Positions 40,021 to 50,326 of a stretch of 64,000 bases of DNA are shown piece after piece; the stretch's first letter is position 1, and the number at the start of each line of letters is the position of its first letter. The notes beneath the pieces are model-generated. The model saw nothing but the letters and a program-made list of their open reading frames with translations, had not been told where the DNA came from and did not search any database. Source of the DNA: Isochrysis galbana (taxonomy: Eukaryota; Haptophyta; Isochrysidales; Isochrysidaceae); contig CM030941.1 of assembly GCA_018136815.1 (NCBI GenBank), positions 3,537,035 to 3,601,034 of the forward strand. The letters run 5' to 3'. A program made the position numbers and the translations under genes.

Positions 40021-40653
40021 ACAACAAGCAAACAACAACAAACAATAACAATCAAGGGCCGGAGGGGCGCGGGCAGCCATGACAGCTATCTGAATACTAC
40101 TAGCCCGGGGTAACTCGGTAACTCTAGCTCTAGCTGAGCTAGTAATTCACTAAGCCACCGAGCTCCTCCTCCTCCACCGCGCGATGTCAAAAGCCACATC
40201 GGAGTTGCCCATGGGGTCCCAATCCTGAAATGAAAACTCAAGCGCACATTTCACATTTTGTGCTTTGAGCAAAAACCGTAACTCTCCAAATGCCAAATGA
40301 GACCTCGGGCTATCTTAGTAGTACAAAGTAAAAAGACGTCGCGTTTGGTCCCACCACGAAATAAAGTCCCAAACCTATCCCGGATGGGGCAACAAACCCA
40401 TCCAGGATGGGGCTCGCATCCGTCGGGCGGCTGCCTACGTGCTGCGGCAACACGGAAGCGCACCTCGTACCTCCTATCCCTCACACTAAATATAAATAAC
40501 ACTGGCACCATTGCACCCAGTACAGGCTCTCGGCGTCTTCTCTGCACACTGCGCGGTTTCTCACGTGCAACACCGTGCCTTGTCCTCCGCTGTACACGTC
40601 CGCCAGCGAGCACGGGCCCGATTGCGCGACGCCCCACATAGCTAGGAGGGATT
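40021..40653. other. Intergenic, no recognised gene
   Basis: ACAA repeats at 40018-40052, then ordinary sequence. A short duplicated GGATGGGGC motif occurs at about 40380-40412. The part near 40653 is probably the 3' UTR of the eIF2B-family gene. Confidence 0.4.
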
Positions 40654-42451
40654 TTATTCATGACGACCGCTTAGGTAAGTCAGCTGCCAGTCGACCACTC
40701 CAGCCGGAGGCATGATTCCAATGTCAGTGAAGTACCACGTAACAAGCTTCGGGGGAGTCACGTCACGAGTCAGCCGAGGCTTGAGGAGGCTGCGCGAGAA
40801 GGTATCTTTGGAACCAGTGCTGCCCTCTCTGGTCAATGAGAAAGGTGGAGGTAAAATCTCCTCTTCCGGTGTACCACCCCGATGAAAAGCGTAGTGGGGC
40901 ACGGCGACGCAGAATGGGACGTGATGCGCTTCTGCCGCCATCGCATAGGTCAAGGTTCCAATATCTGCCACAGCCCCACCATCACCAGTCACAGCCTGCG
41001 AGAAAGATCGAAGGCATGGATTTGGGTGTTGGCAATGGTGCGCATGTCAAAGCGTTAATCTTGGCATGAACATGCAAGACCTTGCCCAACTAGCATGCGT
41101 GCCGAATGGCGTCTGCTGGAAGGAAGCCTGCGGCCGGCTTCCTCTCGGTGCCACACAGCGGGCGGCTTCTTCGGCTTCCTCCACGATCCAAACATCCCAC
41201 GTCACACCCCGCATATGCCACCCACACTTCCTATCTTGGAGGCTCTGTTGCAACGCACATGTGCAGCACACAAGACGACTTGAACGCGATGCAAGCAGCG
41301 TGAGACGGCTTGTGGTTCTATCATGACAACAGGTGCCACGCCTTCAAGCTCGGCGGCAGTAAGATGACCAGCCCCATTGAGCTGTCCCTCGGCAATCAAT
41401 ACCTGCGCATAGATTGACGCGGGTGTATCCTGACCCACACGGCGGGACGTGGGCTTGCGCAATTACCCAAGGTAATCCATCTCTACTTCCTCTCTCCTGT
41501 TTGGATTTACGCTGCATGGGCCTTCTCACGTGCGTCTCCACAGAACGCAAGAGCCAACACTCCTCGGAGAGCACCACACACACAGGCATCCGAGCGTGCT
41601 AACGTGCGGCTCCATGGACAACAGCAGCGAGAGGGCCTTGAGCGCACCGTGAAATGCTCCGTAGCTGCTGCAGCCGCGAGGAGTCTCGTGACGTGTGGTG
41701 AGTATCCGAACGTAAGCACGCATCCGAGCCCGCCGCTGGTAATTCCACCCCATCGTCGCCCACTGCCACTGCTGCTGTCCCTCCCGGTGTGCCCCGCATG
41801 AGCGACGTGCTCGCCCTCGGCCTGCTCATCAGACAAGCGGCTGCTCCGCCAAGCAATCCACGCGCCCACAATGTGCTCATTGTAGTCGGCTGATGGCGGC
41901 GGCGCTGCGGAGATCATTTCGCGCAGGTGGCGGAGAGCATGACTAGTCACGAGCGATGAAGAGCGAGAGGCGAGCTCCACGTAGCGCTCACTTCGCTTGC
42001 AGATGCTCTCGAGCTCAGAGCCTGGCTCACTGCTCAAGCCTTCTCCCGTCTGCGCCACAGTCATCGCCGCCGCTCTGGAATTCGCGCTCGCGCTAAGATC
42101 TGGATGGGAGCTGCGGCGCAGGACGAGAGATAGATAAATCGTACATGCCAGCCGCACCGCGGCGCGCTCGATGTCCGAGCCAGCGTGATGGACCAGCTCG
42201 TCAGCGCGCGCACGGAGCACTACATGTAGCTGGAGCACCGGCTGATGTGCCGAGAGAGTTCCGCCCGCCGGCTCACTCGCCGCACGGCGCGCCGCTTCGT
42301 CGAGAGCGCGTATTGCCCTGAGAGCCGCCTCGTCCGCCATTCGCGGCGCCGCGAGGGCCCGTACCGCGCCGTCGGCAAGGGCACCCCCACCTTCCGATCG
42401 GCGCGGCGCGGAGCCGCCTGGTGCGAACCACTCGCCGCTCTGAAATGGCAT
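40654..42451 (-). CDS. eIF2B alpha/beta/delta-family subunit
   Basis: These proteins form the regulatory core of eIF2B, the GDP/GTP exchange factor for eIF2. Exons on the minus strand: 42451-41648, 41402-41259 and 40995-40654, all phase 0, 429 residues. The N-terminal part is Ala-rich and helical (ERAAVRLACTIYLSLVLRRS, SSSLVTSHALRHLREM). The Rossmann-like part follows: GCVLTFGYSPHVTRLLAAAA, then across junction 1 EHFT/VLIAEGQLNGAGHLTAAEL, EGVAPVVMIEPQAVSRCLHR then VQVVLCAAH/AVTGDGGAVADIGTL across junction 2, AAEAHHVPFCVAVPHYAFHR, and TPPKLVTWYFTDIGIMPP. Donors are GTGCGC and GTGCGT. Residues about 185-225 form an unusually long Gly/Ser loop that could hide a missed in-frame intron. The alpha subunit fits best, but beta is possible. 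The start chosen is MPFQSGEW; an upstream Gly-rich in-frame start at 42694 is less likely. Confidence 0.8.
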
Positions 42452-43486
42452 CGTCTTGGATTTCCTTGAGGGGTTAGACAGCGACGGGACGTGGGCAGAC
42501 AGAGTAGAGAGGTCCTGCCCCCCCCCCCCTCTCCCCCTCCCCCCTCCCCCCGCCTCCCCCTCCCCCGCTCCCCCGCCACCACCATCACCCCTGTTCTGTC
42601 GGGGGGAGGGGGGGACCTGCCGCGCGTGTGCGCGAGCTGTGTGTAATGAAGCCACGATCGGGGCGCGCGCGCGGGCCGACGAGAGGATCGACACTCGAGC
42701 ATGCGCCCGCCGACGATACTGAATACTTTACAACGGAGCGAGGAGGGTGGAACTCGCGCCTCGCTCTAGTCGAGAGCTCTAGAGCCGAAGGAGAAGTATA
42801 TTATATTAGACTACTACGCGGGGTCCCTTCCACGCTCCTCGTCGCACGATGATGCAGACACGCAGCAGCAGGACGATGATAGCTGCACCAATTGCCAATT
42901 CCCGTTTGTTCCGTTCATGGGGAATACGATCAGAGGGTCAGAGGGTTAGATCGCCAATCTACCTGTCGCCTTTTCGCTGCTTCTTGCTTCTTCTCTGCTC
43001 TCTCTTGCCTAGAGACCTCTCACCTCTCACTCTCAATCTTCTCTCCACTCTCTTCCCTAGACCTCTCACCTCTCACTCTCAAAGTTCTCAATGTTCTCGC
43101 CTTTTCTCTCCTTGTCCTTATGTCCTTATATTCTTCCCTCCCGCGCTCTTCCCTCCGTCGTCCTCCGTTCTCATTCGCTGCATCGGACTCCCTCCTCTAC
43201 ATATCTCTCTCTTCATTCCTCCCTCACTCGTCGTGCCTCCCCCCCCCTCTACCCCGTTGTCCTCGTACACACCTCAACATCTCAACAGATCCCTACTCTC
43301 CATCACTTCTCGTACTCTACTTTACTCTACTACTTTACTTTAGCTCTAGTATTCCTAGTCTACACGGGTAGGTCCTAATTTCTCCCTGCCGAACCCCCCC
43401 CCCCTCCCGCCGCCGCACTCAAACGGCCATCGCCCGGCGGCCGTCGGGGGGCGCCGGCCGCCGCGCCGCCCGGACCCGCCCCTCTC
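42452..43486. promoter_or_regulatory. Shared upstream region of eIF2B-family and FN3-SHIPPO genes
   Basis: A 1035-bp head-to-head interval holding both promoters. Contents: C-rich runs (42519-42580), an AT-richer part (42720-42800), and repeated CCTCTCACCTCTCACTCTCA (about 43015-43085). No gene is seen. Confidence 0.45.
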
Positions 43487-46099
43487 ATGTCGCGCTCGAG
43501 CAAGGACGCGTGGCTCCGGCAGATCTTCGGCGGTGCGCCACAGCCCGACATCGCGCGCGCCGCCTCCGCCGCACCTGCTCTGCCGGCGCCCACGCTCGAG
43601 CCGGGTGGCGCGGCTGTCAACGAGCTCAAGGTGCGCTGGAAGGCTGAGGGTGCTCAGCTGCCCGCCGATGGGCTCCAGCTGAGGTGGCAGCCTGTGGGGG
43701 CGCAGGGCGCGCCGATGACTCAACAGATGGTCAGCGCGTCCACCTTCCAGCACACTATCACTGGACTAAACTCCAACACTGAATATATGATCAGCATCGC
43801 CTCGCTCTCCTCCCCGACTGAAGAGAGCGGCAAGCTGCGCGCCATGACTCTGCCAGAGCAGCCGCACAATGTTGTGTGCACCAGGTCAACCGGCACCTCA
43901 CTCGACCTCGCGTGGCAGTGTGCTGCCGCTGCAAAATTCGTCGTGTATGGCTCCGCTGCCCTTCGCTTCGCAAAGGTCTACACGGGCCCTGAGAGACGAT
44001 GTACAATCAATGAGCTAACTGAGGGCTGCGAATACGGGTTTCGAGTATGTGCCTTCAATAGCGCGGGTGGGGCATCTGCCTTCTCGGAGGAGCTACTTAC
44101 CGTGTGCACCGCCGATGAGACGTCAGCTGAGAAAATGGACACGCCCTCCTGCAAGAGGGACGAGCGTGGGATGGGTGGAATGGCTGTGAGCCCTGCAATC
44201 GCCAAGGTCGGAAGCGAGACTAGCGCCCCCTCGCGTGCCCCTGCGCCCTTCTTCGACGCCGACGTAGACTCTAGCCAGGGCCAGATCAGCGGCTGGGATA
44301 GCTCTGAGGACGGAGACGACAGAAGAAGCCATCCGTCTGCTGCTGGCGGAGTCGTAGATGACGCCGTGTACGGTGAGTATGAGATCCTTGGAGGGCGCGA
44401 CGACGACCCTCTCACGCCGCAGCTGCTGACATTGACACACGAATCGCTCTCCATGAGGTGGTCGGCCCCTCCAGGCCAGCCCATCGCAATCTTCCTGGTC
44501 GATCTGGCCGAAATCACCGGTGGCTACTCCTCACCGCGGATAGAGGACTGGTCACGCATCTATGAGGGCGCGCCACCCGGATGCGAGGTGTCCTTCCTCG
44601 AGCCCTTGACCACGTATCACCTACGCGTTGCCGTCGTCGACACTAAGGGCGAGCAGCTGCCATGGGGGCCTGTGCTGTCCGTCACCACTGCGGCCGAGCC
44701 ACCGCTGCCGGTCAAGGAGGCGGTCATCACACAAGAGCCACCCTCACGACCGCCGCAAACACCTCGCCAGCAGCCCGCAAAGGCCCCTCATCAAAACAGT
44801 GTGCATAAGAGTCAAAGCAGCCGGAGTGCCACCCAGAGCAGCACGAGTACCGACCTAAAGGCGTCGGCCACACGAAGTCGCGTGGGTCCAAAACGACCAT
44901 CGAAGAGCGCCGCCGAGCCCCCTTGCCAGACGTCGACGAGGCAGCCCACGAGACCTGCCGGGATGCAGTCTACGATAGCCCCACCGAGAGCGGCGCCGCG
45001 AGGCGGTGTTTCACGTCAACCAAGCCCGCGCCGTTCTGGCAACCAGCAGTTATCGAGGCCACAGCCCACGCCCAATCCGCGCCACCCAAGCCCGCGGAGG
45101 CCCACTCCAAGCCGCAGCTTGCTTCGCAAAGCGACCGGGCCGCCAATGCCATCGAGCCCGCGCCGGCCTAGCTCCGCACCGCCGAGGCCATCTCGTCCCT
45201 GGACAGACCATGGGTATTCCGCATCTGATGGTGATCTAGGCTCTGGCAGCAGCGTGCATGACCGCCTGTACGCCATGCATGCCACCAAGATGCACGCACG
45301 CCATGAGACGAGACAGTCTCAGCGCGAGCAGCGGCTGGCGCTCTCCAATTCTCCTCGTAGAGCGCGGCCGGAGTCGCCGCGGCGAACGCCCGAGCGGGCG
45401 TCCTCGTCGGCGTTCGGCTCGAGCGCACCTCGTGGCGAGCTGTGGGGAGTCGGCGGGTGCCCTACGCGCGATGGCTCCCGTACATCGTCTTCTGTCAGTG
45501 CGCGCAACCTGCCGATGGCGAGCGAGGCGGGCCCGGGCCCAGGGGAGTACGATGTTAAATCCACCTTCAAAACCGCCGAGGAGCTACGCAAGTCCGTACG
45601 TGGCGGTGCCGTTGCGGGGGCAAACTCAGCATTCAAGTCGAAAACTGCCCGCTTGCTGCCGCACGACTCGTCCCCGCGCATGGCAGGCTTGGTCAGGGAG
45701 TCGAGCCCTGCAGACACGGCGAGGGGAACAACCTCGTCGTTCTCGGTATCAGGCGATCGGAGACGGTCGAAGGAGAAAGACGAGACACCAGGACCAGGGG
45801 CATACGCGCCAGACTACGACGAGCATGCGCGTTTGAGCGCGCAGCGCGCTAGGCCAAGCTCCGTCTTCGCATCAGCGAGTCCACGGATAGGTTTGCCGTG
45901 GCATTCCCCAACCGATGTAGGTGGCGGCAAAGAGGAGAGCTCGCCAGGTCCCGGGTCATACGACACGCGCGACGCGACTCCCCGCTCGGCCCGGCGCATC
46001 CCTACAGCCTTTTTTGGGCGGACCACAACTCCACGCTTTGGGCACGAAGTTGATGCCGATGACTTGCCGCCTCCCCCTGGCGCCTATTTTTGCAACTGA
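43487..46099 (+). CDS. FN3-domain and SHIPPO (STPGR) repeat protein, probably axonemal
   Basis: A single-exon frame of 870 residues. Residues about 46-121 and 125-210 are two fibronectin type III domains (WKAEGAQLPADGLQLRWQPV with ITGLNSNTEYMISIASLS; LDLAWQCAAAAKFVVYGSAA with LTEGCEYGFRVCAFNSAGGAS). A third lies at about 306-402 (SLSMRWSAPPGQPIAIFLVD with PLTTYHLRVAVVDTKG). Residues about 410-670 are a Pro/Ser/Arg-rich basic linker. From about 682 come sperm-tail PG-rich repeats: GPGPGEYDVKSTF, ETPGPGAYAPDY, SSPGPGSYDTRDATP, and a final LPPPPGAYFCN. STPGR proteins are typically microtubule-inner or axonemal proteins. The FN3 plus STPGR pairing suggests a flagellar adaptor; this role is inference. 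The start is the first ATG, MSRSSKDAW. Confidence 0.85.
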   Translation: MSRSSKDAWLRQIFGGAPQPDIARAASAAPALPAPTLEPGGAAVNELKVRWKAEGAQLPADGLQLRWQPVGAQGAPMTQQMVSASTFQHTITGLNSNTEYMISIASLSSPTEESGKLRAMTLPEQPHNVVCTRSTGTSLDLAWQCAAAAKFVVYGSAALRFAKVYTGPERRCTINELTEGCEYGFRVCAFNSAGGASAFSEELLTVCTADETSAEKMDTPSCKRDERGMGGMAVSPAIAKVGSETSAPSRAPAPFFDADVDSSQGQISGWDSSEDGDDRRSHPSAAGGVVDDAVYGEYEILGGRDDDPLTPQLLTLTHESLSMRWSAPPGQPIAIFLVDLAEITGGYSSPRIEDWSRIYEGAPPGCEVSFLEPLTTYHLRVAVVDTKGEQLPWGPVLSVTTAAEPPLPVKEAVITQEPPSRPPQTPRQQPAKAPHQNSVHKSQSSRSATQSSTSTDLKASATRSRVGPKRPSKSAAEPPCQTSTRQPTRPAGMQSTIAPPRAAPRGGVSRQPSPRRSGNQQLSRPQPTPNPRHPSPRRPTPSRSLLRKATGPPMPSSPRRPSSAPPRPSRPWTDHGYSASDGDLGSGSSVHDRLYAMHATKMHARHETRQSQREQRLALSNSPRRARPESPRRTPERASSSAFGSSAPRGELWGVGGCPTRDGSRTSSSVSARNLPMASEAGPGPGEYDVKSTFKTAEELRKSVRGGAVAGANSAFKSKTARLLPHDSSPRMAGLVRESSPADTARGTTSSFSVSGDRRRSKEKDETPGPGAYAPDYDEHARLSAQRARPSSVFASASPRIGLPWHSPTDVGGGKEESSPGPGSYDTRDATPRSARRIPTAFFGRTTTPRFGHEVDADDLPPPPGAYFCN

Positions 46100-48060
46100 T
46101 GTCGTTCATGGCGCGTTTGCTCTGAAACGCTTCCCGGGCGCCTTTGGTGTCATCGTGTGCTGGCTTATTGCTCTCAAAATACGCGCCTTGCTCTAAGATT
46201 TCCCGTCGAACTAAGTTTAGCGCCTTGTAGGGCGGTCAAACACGGCTTTTTAAGTACTACTATGGGGGGGGTCGACATTTTTGACCGTGAGCGGAAAGCC
46301 CCGGCGAAAGCGGCTCGGAGGGTCTCCCCGCCTTTTCAGAATCCTCGTCCGAAAAGACGGTGCGAAGTCCCGTCGGACCCCCCCCCCCTTGCACACGCTC
46401 TGGCGGCTCACACGAGCCGAACTGGACGTCGCTCCCACTGAGAGATGTGTTTCTTTCACTTAAAAGGTGCCTAGACGTATATTAAATTAGGGGTCCGACG
46501 CCCCATATTGCCTATAAAGCAAATTTCAAACCCTGGTGCCCCAGCGATGACGTCCGCGCATGCACATGCGCACCATACACGGCTTGCACACGGCCGATTC
46601 GGCCGTCAGAGGATGATCCTTGACGGTCCCGACCCTCGCCCCGCAGGATTCGCTCTGGCTCGCGACTGACGAGGAGCTGGAGCACCAGGACGCCATGGCG
46701 CTCGACGCTGCTCGCTGGTCGACAAAAGTTTGTTGGCCGATTGCGGGACAGGTGCGCTGCCGATCGCGCCCGCTCTGGCGCAGGTCGACCGAGCCCGTAC
46801 CTACAATGCCTTTGCCGCCCCAAACGGCAGGTTCCCGACTCGTCCCTCGACGCTGTGAGGCAGGGAGAACACCTGCCGCCGATGCTCAACTTGAGCATCG
46901 GCGGCAGGTGTTCTCTCTATATTTTCGTCGACTCCTCGGATTTTCACGTGCATCATAGGGCTGGTAGCAATCTAGAAATGTAATTTAAGCTAGCCTGCAC
47001 CGTGCTCTGCGACGGCGCGACGCGCGCGGCCGAACAGTACTGTGGAATTGATAGCCTTTTGTTTGACGTCTAAAGGGAGAATTTTTCTCCGCATGGAGGG
47101 CTCGAAAATTGGGCAGAAGGGCGAATTTCGAGCTCTAGACCGCCCGTTCTTTTGGCTACTAGTAGATTCAACATGTAATCTAGCCAAGCACCGGCCTGAA
47201 AGCTTCAGGCGTGATGGTTGCGATCGATTTCTGTGGGCAATCGTGTCGTGAATCACGATTGGACACTGGCTGCTTTGCGCTCATCACGAGCCAACTTTTA
47301 GAATTTTTTGGACACACAGATGGCCTCCAAGGCCATTCACGTTCGGAGACACATAGGTCGTGCCCGCCAAGCACGGGCCAGTCAATAGTTCGCCCGTTTC
47401 TATAGCACAACATCCCAACATGGAGCACAAAAAGAAGTTTTGTTTTCGCGTTGACGTGCTGAATTGACGGTCAGCCTCGTGTTTTCGAGCGTCTCACGTT
47501 CGATTTCGAGGGACAACCCCTCCTTTTCGCTCGATGGTTCGACAGTCTCATATGGTAAGACTGGTTGGCTACCGAAATATTGTCATTTGGGCATGCTGGT
47601 GGTCATGTACTGTGCTCATATGTGTCTTGGACTCTCATCTTCAAGAATTTTTTTATGTGTCTTGGACTGGTGAAATGAAGCCTAAAATTAGAATTACTAT
47701 GGTTATAATTTGGCAAAACTATAATCAATTTGATCTTTTTCTCCTGCGGCGGCGCGCGATGGCAGCCGCAGCGATGGTCGTTGGCCTCGCCAGTGGCCTC
47801 GCACGCGGCCTGTGGCCGCTCTGGCGAGGGTCTGCGCGGCCAGGAGGCCAGCAGGCACCCCCTCCCACCATACTGAGGCGGTGCCGCGCGTGATGGGCCA
47901 GCCCATCATGCGCAGCACCGTCATTTTGACGGCTCGCGGCCAGCCGCGCACTGCACGCGCGCGAGAGGCTGGCCTCGCAGTTTGTCGCTGCAGCACTCCA
48001 GCACCCCCGGGAGTGCGCAACGCTAGCCCTTCGCCGTCTGAAGGAGCCTAGGCCCCAGAC
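46100..48060. other. Long intergenic region with a perfect palindrome
   Basis: 46100-46500: 3' flank of the previous gene and a C run (46379-46388). 46500-46960: short open frames on both strands without family pattern, ending at the 51-bp palindrome. 46960-47720: AT-richer, no gene. 47740-48060: GC-rich, with several ATGGGCCAGCCCAT-like inverted pieces and a long minus-strand frame (47725-48771) that looks like a shadow. Confidence 0.4.
46865..46915. repeat. 51-bp perfect palindrome (25-bp arms, 1-nt centre)
   Basis: The left arm 46865-46889 (GAGAACACCTGCCGCCGATG then CTCAA) is the exact reverse complement of 46891-46915, with a single C between them. Pairing stops abruptly at both outer ends. 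Confidence 0.98.
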
Positions 48061-48655
48061 ATGACCATTAATGCAAGCCGGGGCGCTCAGATGACCCGCC
48101 CGCCCGTCCCCGGGCTCTGCCGGGGTCTCTGCAGGGCCTGCAGGGACATCTTCACCTGCGTCTTCACCTGCGTCGGCGTGCGGCATCGGCCAGCGGCTCA
48201 GTGCAGGTGCGCATCTTCCCAGTTGGAAAATTTTTTTATTCCTGGTGCACGCCTCTCTGGCTTCCTCCTCCTGGCGATGCTGCTCGTCACAGCCTCCGGC
48301 ATGGGCCGTGGATGTGGAGACTTCCGAGTGGATCTGGCCAAGGAACGCTACCCGTCGATGTGGGCACTCATCAAGCCATACATGGGCCGTTGGTGCAAGG
48401 CAAACCTCATGCTCGTCGGCGACTACTCCGACGAGTACGACAGGATCCCCAAGACCAAGTACATTGGAGACGAGGCCGCCGTCGCGTACCTCTGCATGGA
48501 ATACATCATGGCGGTCGCGTACGCTGAAACGGATCCCATGGTGCAAGTGCACCGAGCAGCTGGCAAACTCTACATGGAGAACAAGAAGGCCGTCCTCGCA
48601 CGCGTCACGGACCTCGCCACCCAAGATCAGCCAAGCGACATCGTCGCTTGCCACG
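48061..48655 (+). pseudogene. Open frame directly upstream of the LINE RT part, possibly the same ORF frame-shifted
   Basis: This frame gives a well-composed stretch (DLAKERYPSMWALIKPYMGR, YDRIPKTKYIGDEAAVAYLC, AAGKLYMENKKAVLARVTDL) that ends close to 48656, where the LINE reading frame takes over. It may be an earlier part of LINE ORF2 separated by a frameshift, or an unrelated captured gene. No RT catalytic motif (YxDD) is visible in it. Confidence 0.4.
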
Positions 48656-50002
48656 AGAGAAGGAGCGCTGTCACAACCAATATGGCACAATCCCCACGAT
48701 CCACCACCGCTCAAGCGGGGGGCGTGGATCAGCCTATGGGAATCCCTCCAAACACATGTCGCACATAACATCTATAAAGACGAAGATCTCACGGAGCCCT
48801 ACACACGTGAAGATTGCGCACAATACCTAGAGCACCTCCCCGAAATTTTCGATCATAAGGGGAGTAAAATACAAAAAACGGAATTCCTAGACTCGTGGGA
48901 ACGGGTAGTGCATCACGTCTCGCACCTCCTGGCGAAAGCGAAAGAGACCCCGCCCTCTGACCCGGCCCCCACCGAAGGGAACACGGAGACGTCAAACGCG
49001 TCCGCAGCGCCGGCAGACGCACCTAGAGAAACCAGAGTCTCCGAAAGCGATACGTACATCACTAGAATGAATAACATATGGATATATACAAACACCAACT
49101 ATCTAGGAGAAACTACAAACACCACCGAGGTAGCAAAACCGGGCGAAGAAAAGCATTACTACGCTCCCGCTAAATGGGAAAATGGGCTAAAAGGCCCGAA
49201 ACACCTCGAATTCCCGCTCGCGGACGAGTACACGCTCAGCGAAAAGACGCAACTAGACCAAATCACCGTATCGGATATAACACGTGAGCTCAAGGGAGAC
49301 GGCTCCTGCAGCAAACCTCAGTCAGCGCGGGAAGCGTGGGCCCGCAAGATTGGCCTGACGCACGACGAATGGAAGCACGTGGCGAAACTCTACACTCACC
49401 CCCTGTTAAAACACACAGACAAACACCTACATTTTAAGCACATTACACATAGGAGGCTGGGTACGCGCAACCGTTTCACAGCGGCAATCACCACAAAGTG
49501 TAGGCTCTGCGGGAAACACAGAGAGAACTCGACGCACCTAGCTAGATGCCCGTCCACGCTCCCGATATTTCAAACCGTAGAAGCTGTAGCGGGATACACC
49601 CCGGCGACCGACAGATCGACGACTCAAAAACTCAAAGACAGACTATTTGCGTACCCAAACTCCCCGACGCCGGACAGCCTCAAAGCCCTCTACCTAATAG
49701 CATGGAGATACATCATTAGTGACTTCTACAAGGTGGAATTTGAAAATCACACCTTCCACCACGTGCCGGTTATCGAGAGAGTTCTAAGCAGGTTCACGGT
49801 CCTCGTTAGAGGTCGTGAACCGCAGGACGATTTCTCAACCGCACGCACGCGCAAGGCCACCCAGGGAAGGAAGCCGAAAATCAAATCTCCACACGACCTC
49901 AGCGCCCCTGTCTTTTCAACTAACAACAAAGGCGCCCTGGTAATGAACACGAATCTATCTCTGGTAGCGAAAGCACTCAACATAGCAGAGCGTCTTGACT
50001 AA
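48656..50002 (+). pseudogene. LINE (non-LTR) ORF2 C-terminus
   Basis: About 450 residues of a non-LTR retrotransposon polyprotein C-terminus. PIWHNPHDPPPLKRGAWISL matches the region after the RT thumb in many LINEs. After a linker comes LHFKHITHRRLGTRNRF, followed by a zinc-knuckle-like CRLCGKHRENSTHLARCPST (C-x2-C-x8-H-x4-C), the typical end module of LINE ORF2. The frame then continues about 190 residues to IAERLD. RT palm motifs and the endonuclease are absent, so this is a 5'-truncated copy. Codon use is AC-rich, unlike neighbouring host genes. An F2-type 3' end begins about 100 bp after the stop. Confidence 0.75.
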
Positions 50003-50104
50003 CCAAGCGACCCCTAGCCGCTAGTAGCGAGCCGACCAACCGACGACAGACCTCAGTCACAATGACCACAGTTGCCTGACGCCCAGCACAAGGAACAAAC
50101 ACAC

Positions 50105-50326
50105 ATCAGCCGGTAGCCCGATGGCACAGGAGGAAGGTGAGAACCAGGCCGTCGAGAATCGGTACACACCGTCTGCCACTGGAAACCCACTACACCCAGC
50201 CCCTAGGTAGAGCACGAGGGGACGAGCCGCAAGGCAGGTGGAGGGGGAGGGAAGGGAAGCGGGCGTGGCTGCGAAGACACTGTGCAGGGTCGCGCGCGCG
50301 GCGAGATTATTAAGAAGTTTTTTTTT
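50105..50326 (+). mobile_element. F2 sequence downstream of the LINE ORF, possible LINE 3' UTR
   Basis: It is collinear with 39366-39591 from CCGGTAGCCCGATGGCA to the tail GCGAGATTATTAAGAAGTTT, followed by a T run. Either an F2 copy inserted just behind the LINE, or this is the LINE's own 3' UTR and F2 copies are 5'-truncated LINEs. No separate target duplication is visible around 50105-50326, which favours the second reading. Confidence 0.7.

Noticed and set aside
40251-40661. 136-codon minus-strand frame upstream of the eIF2B stop
   Set aside because: It lies in the 3' flank of the eIF2B-family gene, has irregular composition and no family similarity.
47725-48771. 348-codon open frame on the minus strand
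   Set aside because: It overlaps better-composed plus-strand frames, starts in low-quality sequence and shows no family pattern; treated as a shadow.
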